Positions 10,450-19,887 of a stretch of DNA of 52,618 nucleotides are shown here, piece after piece (the first letter of the stretch is position 1; the number at the start of each line of letters is the position of its first letter). The position numbers and the translations under genes were made by a program. The stretch covers positions 1-52,618 of the forward strand of contig CACIYM010000005.1 of the NCBI GenBank assembly GCA_902590895.1, given 5' to 3'. Under the pieces are notes generated by a model that saw nothing but the letters and a program-made list of their open reading frames with translations, did no database searches and had not been told where the DNA came from. This DNA is from an uncultured Alphaproteobacteria bacterium (GTDB lineage Bacteria > Pseudomonadota > Alphaproteobacteria > Methylaequorales > Methylaequoraceae).

Positions 10450-10455
10450 ATAGTG

Positions 10456-10483
10456 TTGACTTAAAAAAAAAAGAAAATATAAT
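10456..10483 (+). promoter_or_regulatory. Sigma-70 type promoter for rpsM-rpsK-rpoA-rplQ
   Basis: TTGACT, 16 bases, then a perfect TATAAT, placed in the 63-base gap between adk and rpsM. This is the only gap of that size inside the cluster, so the alpha operon probably has its own promoter as well as readthrough from upstream. Confidence 0.7.
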
Positions 10484-10512
10484 CCAAATCTGTATTTACT
10501 GAGGTTTTTAAA

Positions 10513-10887
10513 GTGGCAAGATTAGCAGGAGTTAACGTTCCAAGTAACAAAAGATTAGTAATAGCTCTAAGCTATATCTTCGGTATCGGCAAAAAATTTT
10601 CTAATGACATATGTGAGTCTGTTAACATTGATAAAAACAAAAGGGTAAACTCCCTAACGGAAGATGAAATAATTAAAATCAGAGAATGCATAGATAAAAA
10701 TTATGTTGTCGAGGGTGATCTAAGAAGGTCTGTTTCGTCAAACATAAAAAGACTAACTGACCTGGGCTGCTACAGGGGTCTAAGGCATAGAAATAAGCTT
10801 CCAGTTAGAGGCCAGCGTACCCATACAAATGCCAGAACAAGAAAAGGTAAAGCAATTCCCATAGCTGGTAAAAAGAAGGCAGTGTAG
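10513..10887 (+). CDS. rpsM: 30S ribosomal protein S13
   Basis: S13 contacts the P-site tRNA and 50S bridges. The start is GTG ([15 protein letters not shown]). The helix-two-turn-helix segment and the C-terminal [28 protein letters not shown] are highly conserved. Length 124 residues. Confidence 0.97.
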   Translation: MARLAGVNVPSNKRLVIALSYIFGIGKKFSNDICESVNIDKNKRVNSLTEDEIIKIRECIDKNYVVEGDLRRSVSSNIKRLTDLGCYRGLRHRNKLPVRGQRTHTNARTRKGKAIPIAGKKKAV

Positions 10888-10892
10888 AGTAA

Positions 10893-11282
10893 ATGGTTTC
10901 TAAGAGCTCAAAAACAAAAAAGAAAGTAAAAAAAAATATACCGTTCGGAGTAGCTCACATAAACTCAACTTTTAACAACACCATAATTACAATTACTGAT
11001 ACAACTGGTAACACTGTTTCCTGGTCATCATCTGGTAACAAAGGATTTAAAGGTTCTAGAAAATCCACTCCTTTTGCTGCTCAGCTTGCAGCAGAAGAAG
11101 CTGGAAAAAAAGCTATTGAGCATGGAATGAAAAATATTGAAATTATAATAAAAGGCCCTGGTAATGGACGAGAGTCTGCGATTAGAGCTTTAGGCTCCAC
11201 TGGATTAAATATAACCGTTATTAAGGATGTAACTCCTATCCCTCATAACGGATGCAGACCTTCAAAAAAAAGAAGAGTTTAA
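10893..11282 (+). CDS. rpsK: 30S ribosomal protein S11
   Basis: S11 lies on the platform near the E site. Motifs include [38 protein letters not shown] and the C-terminal [18 protein letters not shown]. Length 129 residues, ordinary for the family. Confidence 0.98.
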   Translation: MVSKSSKTKKKVKKNIPFGVAHINSTFNNTIITITDTTGNTVSWSSSGNKGFKGSRKSTPFAAQLAAEEAGKKAIEHGMKNIEIIIKGPGNGRESAIRALGSTGLNITVIKDVTPIPHNGCRPSKKRRV

Positions 11283-11305
11283 TAAAAATTAATGAGGTAA
11301 TTATA

Positions 11306-12325
11306 GTGATTAATAAAAACTGGAAAGAACTTATTAAACCAAGAAAAATTGAATTTGTTAAAGATAAAGATAATTTTACAAATGCAGAGTTAGTTGCTGA
11401 GCCACTTGAAAGTGGATATGGCCAAACTCTAGGTAATATGCTAAGAAGAGTTTTGTTATCTTCAATTAGAGGAGCAGCTGTTACATCTATAAAGATAGAA
11501 GGTATTACTCATGAGTTTTCATCAATACCCGGTGTTATTGAAGATGTTACTGAAATTATTTTGAACATTAAGCAGTTAGCCCTAAAATTAAGTGATGTTG
11601 AAAGCACAAAAATACTAATTAATGCTAAAGGACCAAAAGAAATAAAAGCAGCTGATATCGATTGTGGCGCGCACGTTGAAGTTTTGAATAAAGATTTACA
11701 TATTTGTACATTAGACTCTAAAGCTAATGTTAACATATCATTAACTGTTGAAGAGGGTAAAGGTTACGTGCCTGCAGTCAAACACAACAACAGCGGAGAC
11801 GCACCGCTTGGAACGATTTTTATCGATTCATTTTTCTCTCCTGTTAGACGTGTGTCATTCAGGGTTGAGAATTCAAGAGTAGGCCAGGTTACAGATTACG
11901 ACAAGTTGATAATGAATATAGAAACTAATGGATCGGTTGTGCCTGAAGATTCTGTAGCTTTTGCAGCAAGAATTATTGATGAACAACTTAAAATGTTTAT
12001 AAATTTTGAAGAGCCAGTAGATGAAGTTTCAGCACCTGCTGTTGAAGAACCAACATTAAATGTTAATTTGTTGAGAAAAGTAGAAGAATTAGAATTATCA
12101 GTGAGATCAGCAAATTGTCTAAAAAATGATGAAATAATATATATAGGTGATTTAGTCCAAAAAACTGAATCTGAAATGTTAAGGACACCAAACTTCGGTA
12201 GGAAATCTTTAAATGAAATCAAAGAGATCCTTACAACTATGAATCTTGAACTAGGTATGAAGATTGAGGGCTGGCCTCCAGAAAATATAGACGAAATTAG
12301 AAGAAAGTTAGATGACCCTTACTAA
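11306..12325 (+). CDS. rpoA: RNA polymerase alpha subunit
   Basis: Alpha dimerises to nucleate RNA polymerase. The N-terminal domain ([32 protein letters not shown]) and the C-terminal DNA-binding domain ([24 protein letters not shown] and [14 protein letters not shown]) are both present. I place the start at the GTG at 11306 ([10 protein letters not shown]), not the track ATG at 11252. The shorter form gives 339 residues, matches family N termini, avoids overlapping rpsK, and has a GAGGT ribosome binding site. Confidence 0.97.
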   Translation: MINKNWKELIKPRKIEFVKDKDNFTNAELVAEPLESGYGQTLGNMLRRVLLSSIRGAAVTSIKIEGITHEFSSIPGVIEDVTEIILNIKQLALKLSDVESTKILINAKGPKEIKAADIDCGAHVEVLNKDLHICTLDSKANVNISLTVEEGKGYVPAVKHNNSGDAPLGTIFIDSFFSPVRRVSFRVENSRVGQVTDYDKLIMNIETNGSVVPEDSVAFAARIIDEQLKMFINFEEPVDEVSAPAVEEPTLNVNLLRKVEELELSVRSANCLKNDEIIYIGDLVQKTESEMLRTPNFGRKSLNEIKEILTTMNLELGMKIEGWPPENIDEIRRKLDDPY

Positions 12326-12342
12326 AGGTTAAAGGAAGATAA

Positions 12343-12876
12343 ATGAGACATAAAATTTCAGGAAGAAAACTCAATAGAAAATCGAGCCACAGAATTTCTT
12401 TACTTAAAAACTTATCGAAATCTTTGATAAGAAATGAACAAATCGAAACAACCTTACCAAAGGCTAAAGATTTGAGACCATTTGTTGAAAAGCTTCTTCA
12501 CAAAGGCAAAACTAATAATCTTCATTCTAGAAGAAAAGTATATGACTATTTAAGAGACATGACATTAGTAAGCAAAGTTTTTGATACATTGGCAAAAAGA
12601 TACAGTAAGAGAAATGGAGGATATGTTAGAATCTTAAAGTCTGGTTATCGGTATGGCGATTCTGCACCTAAAGCTATAATAGAGCTTGTTGATAGAGATG
12701 AAAATGCTAAGGGACTTCAAGACAAACTTAGACTAAAAAATAAAGAAAAATCCGAGGTTAATTCTAAAGACCTTCCTGAAAATACCGAAAAATCTGTTAA
12801 ACCAGAAAAGGTTGAGAAGAAAAACCCAAAGCCTGAACTGCCCGAAAATAACCAAAAAACTGAAACAAAAAAATAA
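12343..12876 (+). CDS. rplQ: 50S ribosomal protein L17 with charged C-terminal tail
   Basis: L17 ends the alpha operon. MRHKISGRKLNRKSSHRISLLKNL and the RYGDSAPKAIIELVDRD segment define the roughly 120-residue core. A further 55 residues rich in Lys, Glu, Asn and Pro follow, again a long basic or acidic tail. An A-run into a T-run right at the stop codon could act as a weak AT-only terminator. Confidence 0.96.
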   Translation: MRHKISGRKLNRKSSHRISLLKNLSKSLIRNEQIETTLPKAKDLRPFVEKLLHKGKTNNLHSRRKVYDYLRDMTLVSKVFDTLAKRYSKRNGGYVRILKSGYRYGDSAPKAIIELVDRDENAKGLQDKLRLKNKEKSEVNSKDLPENTEKSVKPEKVEKKNPKPELPENNQKTETKK

Positions 12877-12896
12877 TTTTTTTTTTATTCATTTTT

Positions 12897-13817
12897 ATGA
12901 TAAAAAATTCTGAAAATGAGTGGATCATAGATAAGGATTTCGATGGTCATAGAATTGATTATTGGTTAAAAAAAATAAAACCTAACCTGAGTTATCCTAT
13001 TATTTGTAAAATAATTAGAAAAGGGCTAATAAAGGTTAATAAAAGAAAAGTAAAAAATTCTTTTGTTGTTCATGCTGGAGATAGAGTTAATTTATATATA
13101 CTAATAAATAATGAAAAAGAAAAAAACCTAAATATTAGATTAAAACTTAAGTTATCTGAGGAAATAAAAAAATGGATTATTTTCAAAAATGATGAATTTA
13201 TCGCATTAAATAAACCTAGTGGAATAGCAGTTCAAGGGGGTACAAATATTAAACTAAACATTGACATGCTTCTTGACTCTCTAAAGTATGAATTAGAGGA
13301 AAGACCAAAGCTTATTCACAGAATTGATAAAAACACCTCTGGTTTGTTATTGATTGCAAGAAGCCTAAAATCTGCAAAATTTTTTGGAGAAATCTTTAGA
13401 GAAAGAAAAATTAAAAAAAAATATTTATTATTAGTTAAAGGCTTAGTAAAAAATAAAACCGGAGAGATTAAGATACCCATTATCACAAATAAAAAAGAAA
13501 GCTCTGCAACTACTAAGTATACTTTAATAACTTATTTAAATAAAATTTCTCTCATTTTGGCATCTCCATTGACTGGACGAAAACATCAAATTAGAAAACA
13601 TTTCAGTACGATTGGCCATCCAATATTAGGAGATGAGAGATTCGGACTTAAAGACAACAGTAATTTTTTTTTGCATTCCTATTATACTGAATTCCAAAAT
13701 GAGAAAAAAAGATTAGTGAAATTAATAGCTCCAATACCTGATTATTTTAAAGAAGAAATTTCGAGAATGAATTTAAATTTTGAAAAAATTGAAGACAAAA
13801 TAAAAGTATTATTATGA
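12897..13817 (+). CDS. rluC: RluA-family RNA pseudouridine synthase (RluC type)
   Basis: Converts uridines in rRNA to pseudouridine. An S4 RNA-binding domain (residues about 10-75, IICKIIRKGLIKVNKRKVKNSF) precedes the catalytic domain with LIHRIDKNTSGLLLIAR, where the Asp of HRID is the nucleophile, and LTGRKHQIRKHFSTIGHPILGDERFG near the C terminus. The assignment to RluC rather than RluD or RluB is by domain order and the ATP12 neighbour, not proof. It overlaps the next gene by four bases, so the two form an operon. Confidence 0.88.
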   Translation: MIKNSENEWIIDKDFDGHRIDYWLKKIKPNLSYPIICKIIRKGLIKVNKRKVKNSFVVHAGDRVNLYILINNEKEKNLNIRLKLKLSEEIKKWIIFKNDEFIALNKPSGIAVQGGTNIKLNIDMLLDSLKYELEERPKLIHRIDKNTSGLLLIARSLKSAKFFGEIFRERKIKKKYLLLVKGLVKNKTGEIKIPIITNKKESSATTKYTLITYLNKISLILASPLTGRKHQIRKHFSTIGHPILGDERFGLKDNSNFFLHSYYTEFQNEKKRLVKLIAPIPDYFKEEISRMNLNFEKIEDKIKVLL

Positions 13818-14476
13818 GAACTTTTTTAAAAAAAAATGATAAGTATTTATTTTATATTAAAGAAAAACAAATATTTGTTGGAAAAAATAAACCCTTATTT
13901 GTTTATAATAAAAAACATGCAAACTCTTTGATTAAAAATGTTGTTATAACTCAAGACAAAAACGAATATTCCCTTGTTAATTTGACATTTTTTTCCTGTG
14001 CTTTGGATGAAAATGATAAAAAACAAATGGTGAATATATTATTAGATTATTTGAAAAATGATTTAATACTCTACAGATATTTTGAAGATGAAAAACTTCG
14101 AATATTAATAAATAACAAACTTAATTTATATGTAGAAGAATTTTCAAAAAAATTTCGAATTAAGCTTTACCTAGTAAATAATCTTAGCTTAAATACTAAA
14201 AAATTGAATGATGTTTGTTTTAAAGAATATTTATTAAATTTAAATGTTTTTTTGCTTTCTTGTATTTATAAACTCACATGTTTAACCAAATCTGTTATAC
14301 TAAGTTATTTTTTTATTGTAAGACGTTTTAATTATAATAAGCTTTTCGAATTGACAAATATTGAAAATAATTTTCAACAAAAAATTTGGGGGTATGTGGA
14401 TGAACAAAAAAAAATTGATGTGCAGAGTGTTAAAATCTTAAAAAATATTTCAATTTTTTTTAAAAATATAAATTAA
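13814..14476 (+). CDS. Divergent ATP12-family F1-ATPase assembly chaperone
   Basis: ATP12 proteins help assemble the F1 alpha subunit in alphaproteobacteria and mitochondria. Overall sequence is very divergent and Lys/Asn/Phe-rich. The pattern still fits: a middle block with DLILYRYFEDEKL where the family has DLLCYRA, and a C-terminal helical stretch ending NFQQKIWGYVDEQKK, matching the family WQxxQWGxDEE ending. The gene follows an RluC-type gene with a four-base overlap, an arrangement I recall from other alphaproteobacteria. No signal peptide. If not ATP12, it is an unknown cytoplasmic protein. Confidence 0.72.
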   Translation: MRTFLKKNDKYLFYIKEKQIFVGKNKPLFVYNKKHANSLIKNVVITQDKNEYSLVNLTFFSCALDENDKKQMVNILLDYLKNDLILYRYFEDEKLRILINNKLNLYVEEFSKKFRIKLYLVNNLSLNTKKLNDVCFKEYLLNLNVFLLSCIYKLTCLTKSVILSYFFIVRRFNYNKLFELTNIENNFQQKIWGYVDEQKKIDVQSVKILKNISIFFKNIN

Positions 14477-14510
14477 TTCGTATATATTAGTTTGATATAG
14501 TTTTATTGAT

Positions 14511-16043
14511 ATGAAGGAAATTTTAAAAAAGTTAAATCAAAAAAGAGACCTCGCAATAGTTGGTGGAGGTAAAAAAAGGCAGGAGAGTCAACATAAAAAG
14601 GGTAAATTAACTGCTAGAGAAAGAATTGAAATTCTGCTTGACGAAGGTACATTTGAGGAATGGGATATGTTTGTTGAGCATAGATGCTCGGAGTTTGATA
14701 TGGACAAACAAAAAATTCCTGGCGATGGTGTTGTTACTGGTTACGGTACAATAAACGGTAGATTGACTTTTGTTTTCAGTCAAGATTTTACAGTTTTTGG
14801 TGGATCGTTATCAGAGTCTCATGCCGAAAAAATTTGTAAAATAATGGACAAGGCATTGCAGGTAGGTGCACCTGTGATAGGTTTGAACGATTCTGGTGGA
14901 GCAAGAATACAAGAGGGTGTGGCATCATTGGCAGGTTATGCTGAGGTTTTTCAAAGAAATGTATTGTCGTCTGGCGTCATCCCTCAAATTTCTGTAATTA
15001 TGGGTCCATGCGCGGGTGGGGCCGTTTATAGTCCTGCCATGACGGATTTTATTTTTATGGTTCGTGATACATCATATATGTTTGTAACAGGCCCTGATGT
15101 CCTAAAAACAGTGACTCACGAGGAAGTGAGTCATGAAGAACTAGGAGGTGCATCTACTCATACAAAAAAATCTGGTGTGTCTGATTTGGCTTTTGAAAAT
15201 GATGTTGAGGCTTTATTCCAGTTAAGGAGGTTTATGGGCTTTCTTCCATCCTCAAATAAAGAATTACCCCCCTTAAGGAAATCTGAAGATCCTGCAGATA
15301 GAATAGAATTTTCACTGGATACATTAATTCCAGATAACCCAAATAAACCCTATGATATGAAGGAATTAATAACAAAAGTTGTAGATGATAGGGACTTTTT
15401 TGAGACTCAACCAGATTATGCAGCTAACATAATCACTGGTTTTGCAAGAATGACTGGATCGCCTATTGGTATTGTAGCTAATCAACCAATGGTACTTGCA
15501 GGTTGCTTAGATAACAATTCAGCAAGAAAAGCTGCAAGATTTGTGCGTTTTTGTGACTGTTTCAACATACCGATAATTACTTTTGTTGATGTTCCGGGAT
15601 TTTTGCCAGGAACATCTCAAGAATACAACGGTATTATAAAACACGGAGCTAAACTTTTGTTTGCTTTTGCAGAAGCTACTGTTCCAAAGATTACCGTAAT
15701 AACAAGGAAAGCTTATGGGGGAGCTTATGATGTTATGAGTTCAAAGCACCTAAGAGGAGATGTAAATTATGCTTGGCCACAAGCAGAGATTGCTGTTATG
15801 GGACCGAAGGGTGCAGTTGAAATTATTTTCAGAGGAGAGATTGGTAATAAAGATAAAATTGAACAAAAAACGAATGAGTATAGAGAAAAGTTAGCTAACC
15901 CGTTTGTTGCAGGTAGTAGAGGCTTTATAGATGATGTAATTATGCCCAATACCACAAGAAAGAGGATATGTAGATCATTGGAAATGTTAAAAAATAAAAA
16001 ATTAACTAACCCTTGGAAAAAACATGACAATATTCCTTTGTAA
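14511..16043 (+). CDS. pccB: Propionyl-CoA carboxylase beta chain (carboxyltransferase)
   Basis: Transfers CO2 from carboxybiotin to propionyl-CoA, giving methylmalonyl-CoA. The 510-residue protein has the carboxyltransferase folds: [21 protein letters not shown] at the N terminus, [22 protein letters not shown] and [17 protein letters not shown] for acyl-CoA and biotin binding, and [20 protein letters not shown] late. Its partner pccA lies nine bases downstream, supporting PCC rather than acetyl-CoA carboxylase. A related acyl-CoA substrate cannot be excluded. Confidence 0.95.
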   Translation: MKEILKKLNQKRDLAIVGGGKKRQESQHKKGKLTARERIEILLDEGTFEEWDMFVEHRCSEFDMDKQKIPGDGVVTGYGTINGRLTFVFSQDFTVFGGSLSESHAEKICKIMDKALQVGAPVIGLNDSGGARIQEGVASLAGYAEVFQRNVLSSGVIPQISVIMGPCAGGAVYSPAMTDFIFMVRDTSYMFVTGPDVLKTVTHEEVSHEELGGASTHTKKSGVSDLAFENDVEALFQLRRFMGFLPSSNKELPPLRKSEDPADRIEFSLDTLIPDNPNKPYDMKELITKVVDDRDFFETQPDYAANIITGFARMTGSPIGIVANQPMVLAGCLDNNSARKAARFVRFCDCFNIPIITFVDVPGFLPGTSQEYNGIIKHGAKLLFAFAEATVPKITVITRKAYGGAYDVMSSKHLRGDVNYAWPQAEIAVMGPKGAVEIIFRGEIGNKDKIEQKTNEYREKLANPFVAGSRGFIDDVIMPNTTRKRICRSLEMLKNKKLTNPWKKHDNIPL

Positions 16044-16052
16044 ATTTTAAAG

Positions 16053-18041
16053 ATGTTTAAAAAAATTTTAATAGCTAATAGAGGGGAGATTGCTTGTAGA
16101 GTAATCAAAACCGCAAAAAAAATGGGTATTAAAACAGTAGCAATCTGTTCAGACCCAGATCTTAACTCACCACATGTAAACTTGGCTGATGAATTTGTAA
16201 ATATTGGTGGAAACACATCAGCTGAAAGCTATCTTGTTGTTGAAAAGATTATTAAAGCAATTGAAAATTCAAATGCAGATGCTGTTCATCCTGGTTATGG
16301 TTTTTTATCTGAAAATGTTATGTTTCGAGATGAAATCAACAAAATTGGAAAAATTTTTATTGGTCCGCCTAGTCAAGCAATTTCCTTGATGGGTGATAAA
16401 ATTGAATCAAAAAAAATTGCTAAAGAGGCGGGTGTTTCAATTGTGCCTGGAGGATTAGATGTTATAGAAGATATAAAAAAAGCAATGTCTGAAGCAGAAA
16501 AAATTGGCTACCCACTGATGGTTAAAGCTTCAGCTGGAGGGGGCGGGAAAGGGATGCGAATTGCATTTAACGAAAAAGAATTAAAAGAAAACTTTAATTC
16601 TGCCGTTAACGAAGCAAAATCTAGCTTTGGTGATGATAGAGTTTTTATGGAAAAGTTTATTGAATTTCCCAAACATATTGAAATTCAAGTTTTAGGCGAT
16701 CAATTTGGAAATTTTATTCATTTAGGTGAAAGGGAATGTTCGATTCAAAGAAGACACCAAAAGGTTATAGAAGAGGCACCAAGTTCATTTGTTGATGAAG
16801 CTTTAAGAGACGAAATGGTTAATCAAGCCATTAAACTTGCTAAAGCAGTTGGTTACTATTCTGCTGGTACGGTTGAGTTCGTTGTTGATAAAAATAAAAA
16901 CTTTTATTTTTTAGAGATGAACACCCGACTTCAAGTTGAGCATCCTGTTACGGAGCTTATAACAGGAATAGATTTAGTTGAGCAAATGATCAAAGTTGCA
17001 TATGGAGAAAAGTTAGAAATTCAGCAAAATGAAATTAAATTTAATGGAAGTGCTATAGAGTGCAGAATTTATGCAGAGGACTCCTCAAAAAACTTTTTAC
17101 CATCAATAGGAAGGTTAACTAGATATATTGAACCAAAAGGTAAGAATGTAAGGATTGACTCTGGTGTAGTTGAAGGTTCTGAGATAAGTATGTTTTATGA
17201 TCCAATGATTTCAAAATTATGCACTTATTCCGAAACAAGAGACTCTTCAATTAACGAAATGATAAATGCTCTTGATAGATATTATATTGAGGGTGTAAAA
17301 ACAAACAGGGACTTTCTTTCAAATATTCTGCAAAAGAAAAACTTTCATTCAGGTCTTTACTCAACATCGTTTATATCAGAAGAATATCCTGATGGGTATA
17401 ATTCTTATAACATTGAGATTAAAAATAAAGAGATACTTTACTGTGTAGCAACATTTGTTAATTTTCAATACTTGCTTAGGGCAGCTTCAATTTCAAATCA
17501 ATTAAAAGGTTTTAATAAGACTGTTGGAAACCTCTGGAGAGTTGTTGATAGAGAACAAAATATAGATGTTAAAATAAATTTTAATAATTTTAACAATAAT
17601 TACGATGTTTATTTACTTAACAAACATTTTAGTATTAAAAGTAATTGGAAAATTGGTTATCCTTTGTTTTCTGCGATAATTGATAATAAACTGCACTACT
17701 TTGCAATTAATAGAGATGGTCCTAAATTTAAGATAAATCATAAAGGTGCCATTATGGATTTAATTGTTCTCTCTAACAGACACTCAGAATTGAATAAAAT
17801 AATGATACCTAGAAAGGAAGAGGACAAGTCAAGATTATTGCTAGCCCCGATGCCAGGATTGTTAGTTTCACTTTTAGTTAAAGAGGGTCAAGTTGTTGAT
17901 GAAAATGAACCTTTAGCAATTATTGAGGCAATGAAAATGGAAAATATAATTAAATCAGAGAAAAAAGTTACCATAAAAAAAATAAATTGTAAGGAGGGTG
18001 ATAGTCTTGAGGTTGATCAAGTTATACTTGAATTTGATTAA
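16053..18041 (+). CDS. pccA: Propionyl-CoA carboxylase alpha chain (biotin carboxylase + biotin carrier)
   Basis: Carboxylates its own biotin using ATP and bicarbonate. Biotin carboxylase domain: KILIANRGEIACRVI, the Gly-rich ATP loop KASAGGGGKGMRIA, HIEIQVLGD, RECSIQRRHQK and EMNTRLQVEHPVTE. A BT-type linker follows. The biotinyl domain has EAMKMEN near the C terminus, where the Lys is biotinylated. Length of 662 residues is normal for the alpha chain. A tRNA-Leu gene starts only eight bases after its stop codon. Confidence 0.96.
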   Translation: MFKKILIANRGEIACRVIKTAKKMGIKTVAICSDPDLNSPHVNLADEFVNIGGNTSAESYLVVEKIIKAIENSNADAVHPGYGFLSENVMFRDEINKIGKIFIGPPSQAISLMGDKIESKKIAKEAGVSIVPGGLDVIEDIKKAMSEAEKIGYPLMVKASAGGGGKGMRIAFNEKELKENFNSAVNEAKSSFGDDRVFMEKFIEFPKHIEIQVLGDQFGNFIHLGERECSIQRRHQKVIEEAPSSFVDEALRDEMVNQAIKLAKAVGYYSAGTVEFVVDKNKNFYFLEMNTRLQVEHPVTELITGIDLVEQMIKVAYGEKLEIQQNEIKFNGSAIECRIYAEDSSKNFLPSIGRLTRYIEPKGKNVRIDSGVVEGSEISMFYDPMISKLCTYSETRDSSINEMINALDRYYIEGVKTNRDFLSNILQKKNFHSGLYSTSFISEEYPDGYNSYNIEIKNKEILYCVATFVNFQYLLRAASISNQLKGFNKTVGNLWRVVDREQNIDVKINFNNFNNNYDVYLLNKHFSIKSNWKIGYPLFSAIIDNKLHYFAINRDGPKFKINHKGAIMDLIVLSNRHSELNKIMIPRKEEDKSRLLLAPMPGLLVSLLVKEGQVVDENEPLAIIEAMKMENIIKSEKKVTIKKINCKEGDSLEVDQVILEFD

Positions 18042-18049
18042 AGCTTTGA

Positions 18050-18137
18050 GCGGCCGTGGCGGAACTGGTAGACGCGCAACGTTGAGGTCGTTGTAGGAGT
18101 TATTCCTGTGGAAGTTCGAGTCTTCTCGGCCGCACCA
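18050..18137 (+). tRNA. tRNA-Leu (anticodon GAG)
   Basis: A complete cloverleaf can be drawn: acceptor arms GCGGCCG and CGGCCGC, D-arm, anticodon stem CAACG/CGTTG around loop TTGAGGT, a long variable arm typical of class II tRNA-Leu, the T-arm with GTTCGAGTC, and an encoded CCA. It follows pccA by eight bases with no visible promoter of its own, so it may be processed from the pccA transcript. Confidence 0.95.
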
Positions 18138-18184
18138 ACTACAAATAAAGTTGATAATTTGTGGTAGAAATGTAGTATTTAAAT

Positions 18185-19423
18185 GTGAAATACATTTATA
18201 AACATGGGAATCAATTTTGGTATCAGAGAGCAGTTCCGTTAAAAATACAAAAAATAATTGGAAAGACTAATATTAAGGTTTGTTTGAAAACCAATAAAAT
18301 TTCCACTGCTGTTCAAAGATCGAAGTTGCAAGCCCTTGAACACAAAAAGTTGTTTCAATATGTAATTAAACAAAACTATTTGTCCAAGGTCTTCTATAAA
18401 AAAGCTATTAATATAAAAAAATATCAATTAACATTTTTTGACGACTATGAGGATTATGTAACAAATATTTTTTTTTCAAAAACGAAGATTTATGAGAATA
18501 TAAAAAATAGGATCAACTTAAACATTAATTCAAGTCAAAAAAAGAAAAATAATAAAACAATTGAGAGTTTTCTTTTCAATATTCAAAGTAAATATTCATT
18601 ATTTTCAGTTATTTTAAAAAACATTTCTCAAGATAAAAAAAAACTTGGTTCGTTAGTTGAGAAAAAAAATTTAAAATTGTTCGTTGATATTTGTGGTGAT
18701 AAACCTGTATACGAATACAACTCAGACGATTACGATAAGTTTCAACTTTTTTTATTCAAAAATAACCTTAATGCTAAACTTATTTTGAAAGCTGTAGTTG
18801 ATGTTATTATCATAGGTTATGCAAACCTAAATATTAAAGAAAAAATAAATTTTAAAAAAAAAATAAAAATTCGAAACACTGGTTCTACTATAGAATTTAA
18901 TGATGATGAGTTATCTTTAATAGAGAGTAAATGTAAAGAATCTTTAGATCTTGAGTCCTTAGTAATTTTATTATTGATGGATACTGGTTGCACTATTAAA
19001 GAAGTTGTTGGGATTACTGCTGATGACATTTATTTAGATAGCTATTTACCTTTTGTAATCATTAGGTCAAATAGATTTAGAAAAATCCATAACGTAAATA
19101 AATTAAGAACGGTCCCTTTAGTAGGGTTGGCTTTATGGGCCTTGGAAAAAATAAAAAGTAATGCAAAATATAATGATTTTTTTACATCTAAAAAAAAGAA
19201 AACTCTTTTAATTAACAAATTAAATTTTAAATTTAAAAAGATTATTTCCAATAAAAATCTGACATCTTTTAGAAAATCATTTATAAAAAGATTAATCAGT
19301 ATAAATTGTCCTGAAAGAGTTATATTAGATATAATCGGACAATCAAAGAAAAATAGATTCTACAGTGATGAAATTAGTCTCGAAATCAAAGCGAGTTGGT
19401 TAAAACAGATTACTAAATATTGA
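18185..19423 (+). CDS. Tyrosine recombinase / phage-type integrase, catalytic residues degenerate
   Basis: The N terminus (MKYIYKHGNQFWYQRAVP) resembles the arm-binding start of phage-type integrases of alphaproteobacteria, and the C-terminal half follows the tyrosine recombinase layout. Key positions look altered. The TGxRxxE motif reads TGCTIKEV (Arg replaced). The HxxR motif reads TSFR (His replaced, Arg kept). The LGH motif reads IIGQ. A candidate Tyr is in RFYSDEIS. Start is GTG. It lies 47 bases after tRNA-Leu, the classic place for an integrase, but no tRNA-Leu repeat is visible in the window. It may be a dead or repurposed recombinase. Confidence 0.7.
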   Translation: MKYIYKHGNQFWYQRAVPLKIQKIIGKTNIKVCLKTNKISTAVQRSKLQALEHKKLFQYVIKQNYLSKVFYKKAINIKKYQLTFFDDYEDYVTNIFFSKTKIYENIKNRINLNINSSQKKKNNKTIESFLFNIQSKYSLFSVILKNISQDKKKLGSLVEKKNLKLFVDICGDKPVYEYNSDDYDKFQLFLFKNNLNAKLILKAVVDVIIIGYANLNIKEKINFKKKIKIRNTGSTIEFNDDELSLIESKCKESLDLESLVILLLMDTGCTIKEVVGITADDIYLDSYLPFVIIRSNRFRKIHNVNKLRTVPLVGLALWALEKIKSNAKYNDFFTSKKKKTLLINKLNFKFKKIISNKNLTSFRKSFIKRLISINCPERVILDIIGQSKKNRFYSDEISLEIKASWLKQITKY

Positions 19424-19426
19424 GGT

Positions 19427-19846
19427 TTAATTGGCCTCTACTTCAGAAACGGTTATCGAAACATTAGTACCAAAGAAAGTGTTATCAGAAATTTGGATTG
19501 AAGCAATTCTGCTTTGATTTTGATAATTTAAAAGACTGGTATCTGATGAAACCTCCGATAACTTTTCCCAACCAAACTTAGGTAATTCATTCCTAAAGAA
19601 ATCGAACACTTTAATTTGAGACTCAGATGTGTCGAAAGTTAATCTTCCAAGCCAACCTTTACTTTTTGAAATGATAATTGATCTTTCTTTATCCAACTTT
19701 GAATTAAGTGGTATAGGGATGTCTTCAAATTCGGCTAAATTAAGTTCAGAACCTGGGTCTCCTACAGGACCTTTAACTGGTAATAAAGATTCTCCTGCAC
19801 ATGAATATAAAAAAATTAATAATAAAAAATATTTTATTGACTTCAT
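19427..19846 (-). CDS. Putative outer-membrane or periplasmic lipoprotein, unknown function
   Basis: A 139-residue protein with a lipoprotein signal: short basic start, hydrophobic segment FLLLIFLYSC, then AGES, with the Cys at residue 16 as the lipidation site. The rest is a small mixed alpha/beta protein (RLTFDTSESQIKVFDFFRNELPKFGWEKLSE) that looks like a ligand-free lipoprotein fold. It converges with the integrase gene, the two stops being three bases apart. I do not recognise a specific family. Confidence 0.75.
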   Translation of the reverse strand: MKSIKYFLLLIFLYSCAGESLLPVKGPVGDPGSELNLAEFEDIPIPLNSKLDKERSIIISKSKGWLGRLTFDTSESQIKVFDFFRNELPKFGWEKLSEVSSDTSLLNYQNQSRIASIQISDNTFFGTNVSITVSEVEAN

Positions 19847-19887
19847 AAATGTATAATTAAAAATAAATCCTTTTAATTTAAATGTAA

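Noticed and set aside
11252-11305. Longer rpoA start from the ORF track
   Set aside because: It overlaps rpsK coding sequence and adds residues not seen in alpha subunits. The GTG at 11306 has a proper ribosome binding site.
12866-12886. Intrinsic terminator after rplQ
   Set aside because: Only an A-run next to a T-run is seen, with no GC-containing stem, so a terminator feature would be weakly supported.
15767-16216. 149-residue minus-strand ORF
   Set aside because: It lies antisense to pccB and pccA, both clear genes, and its hydrophobic composition is what an antisense AT-rich frame gives.
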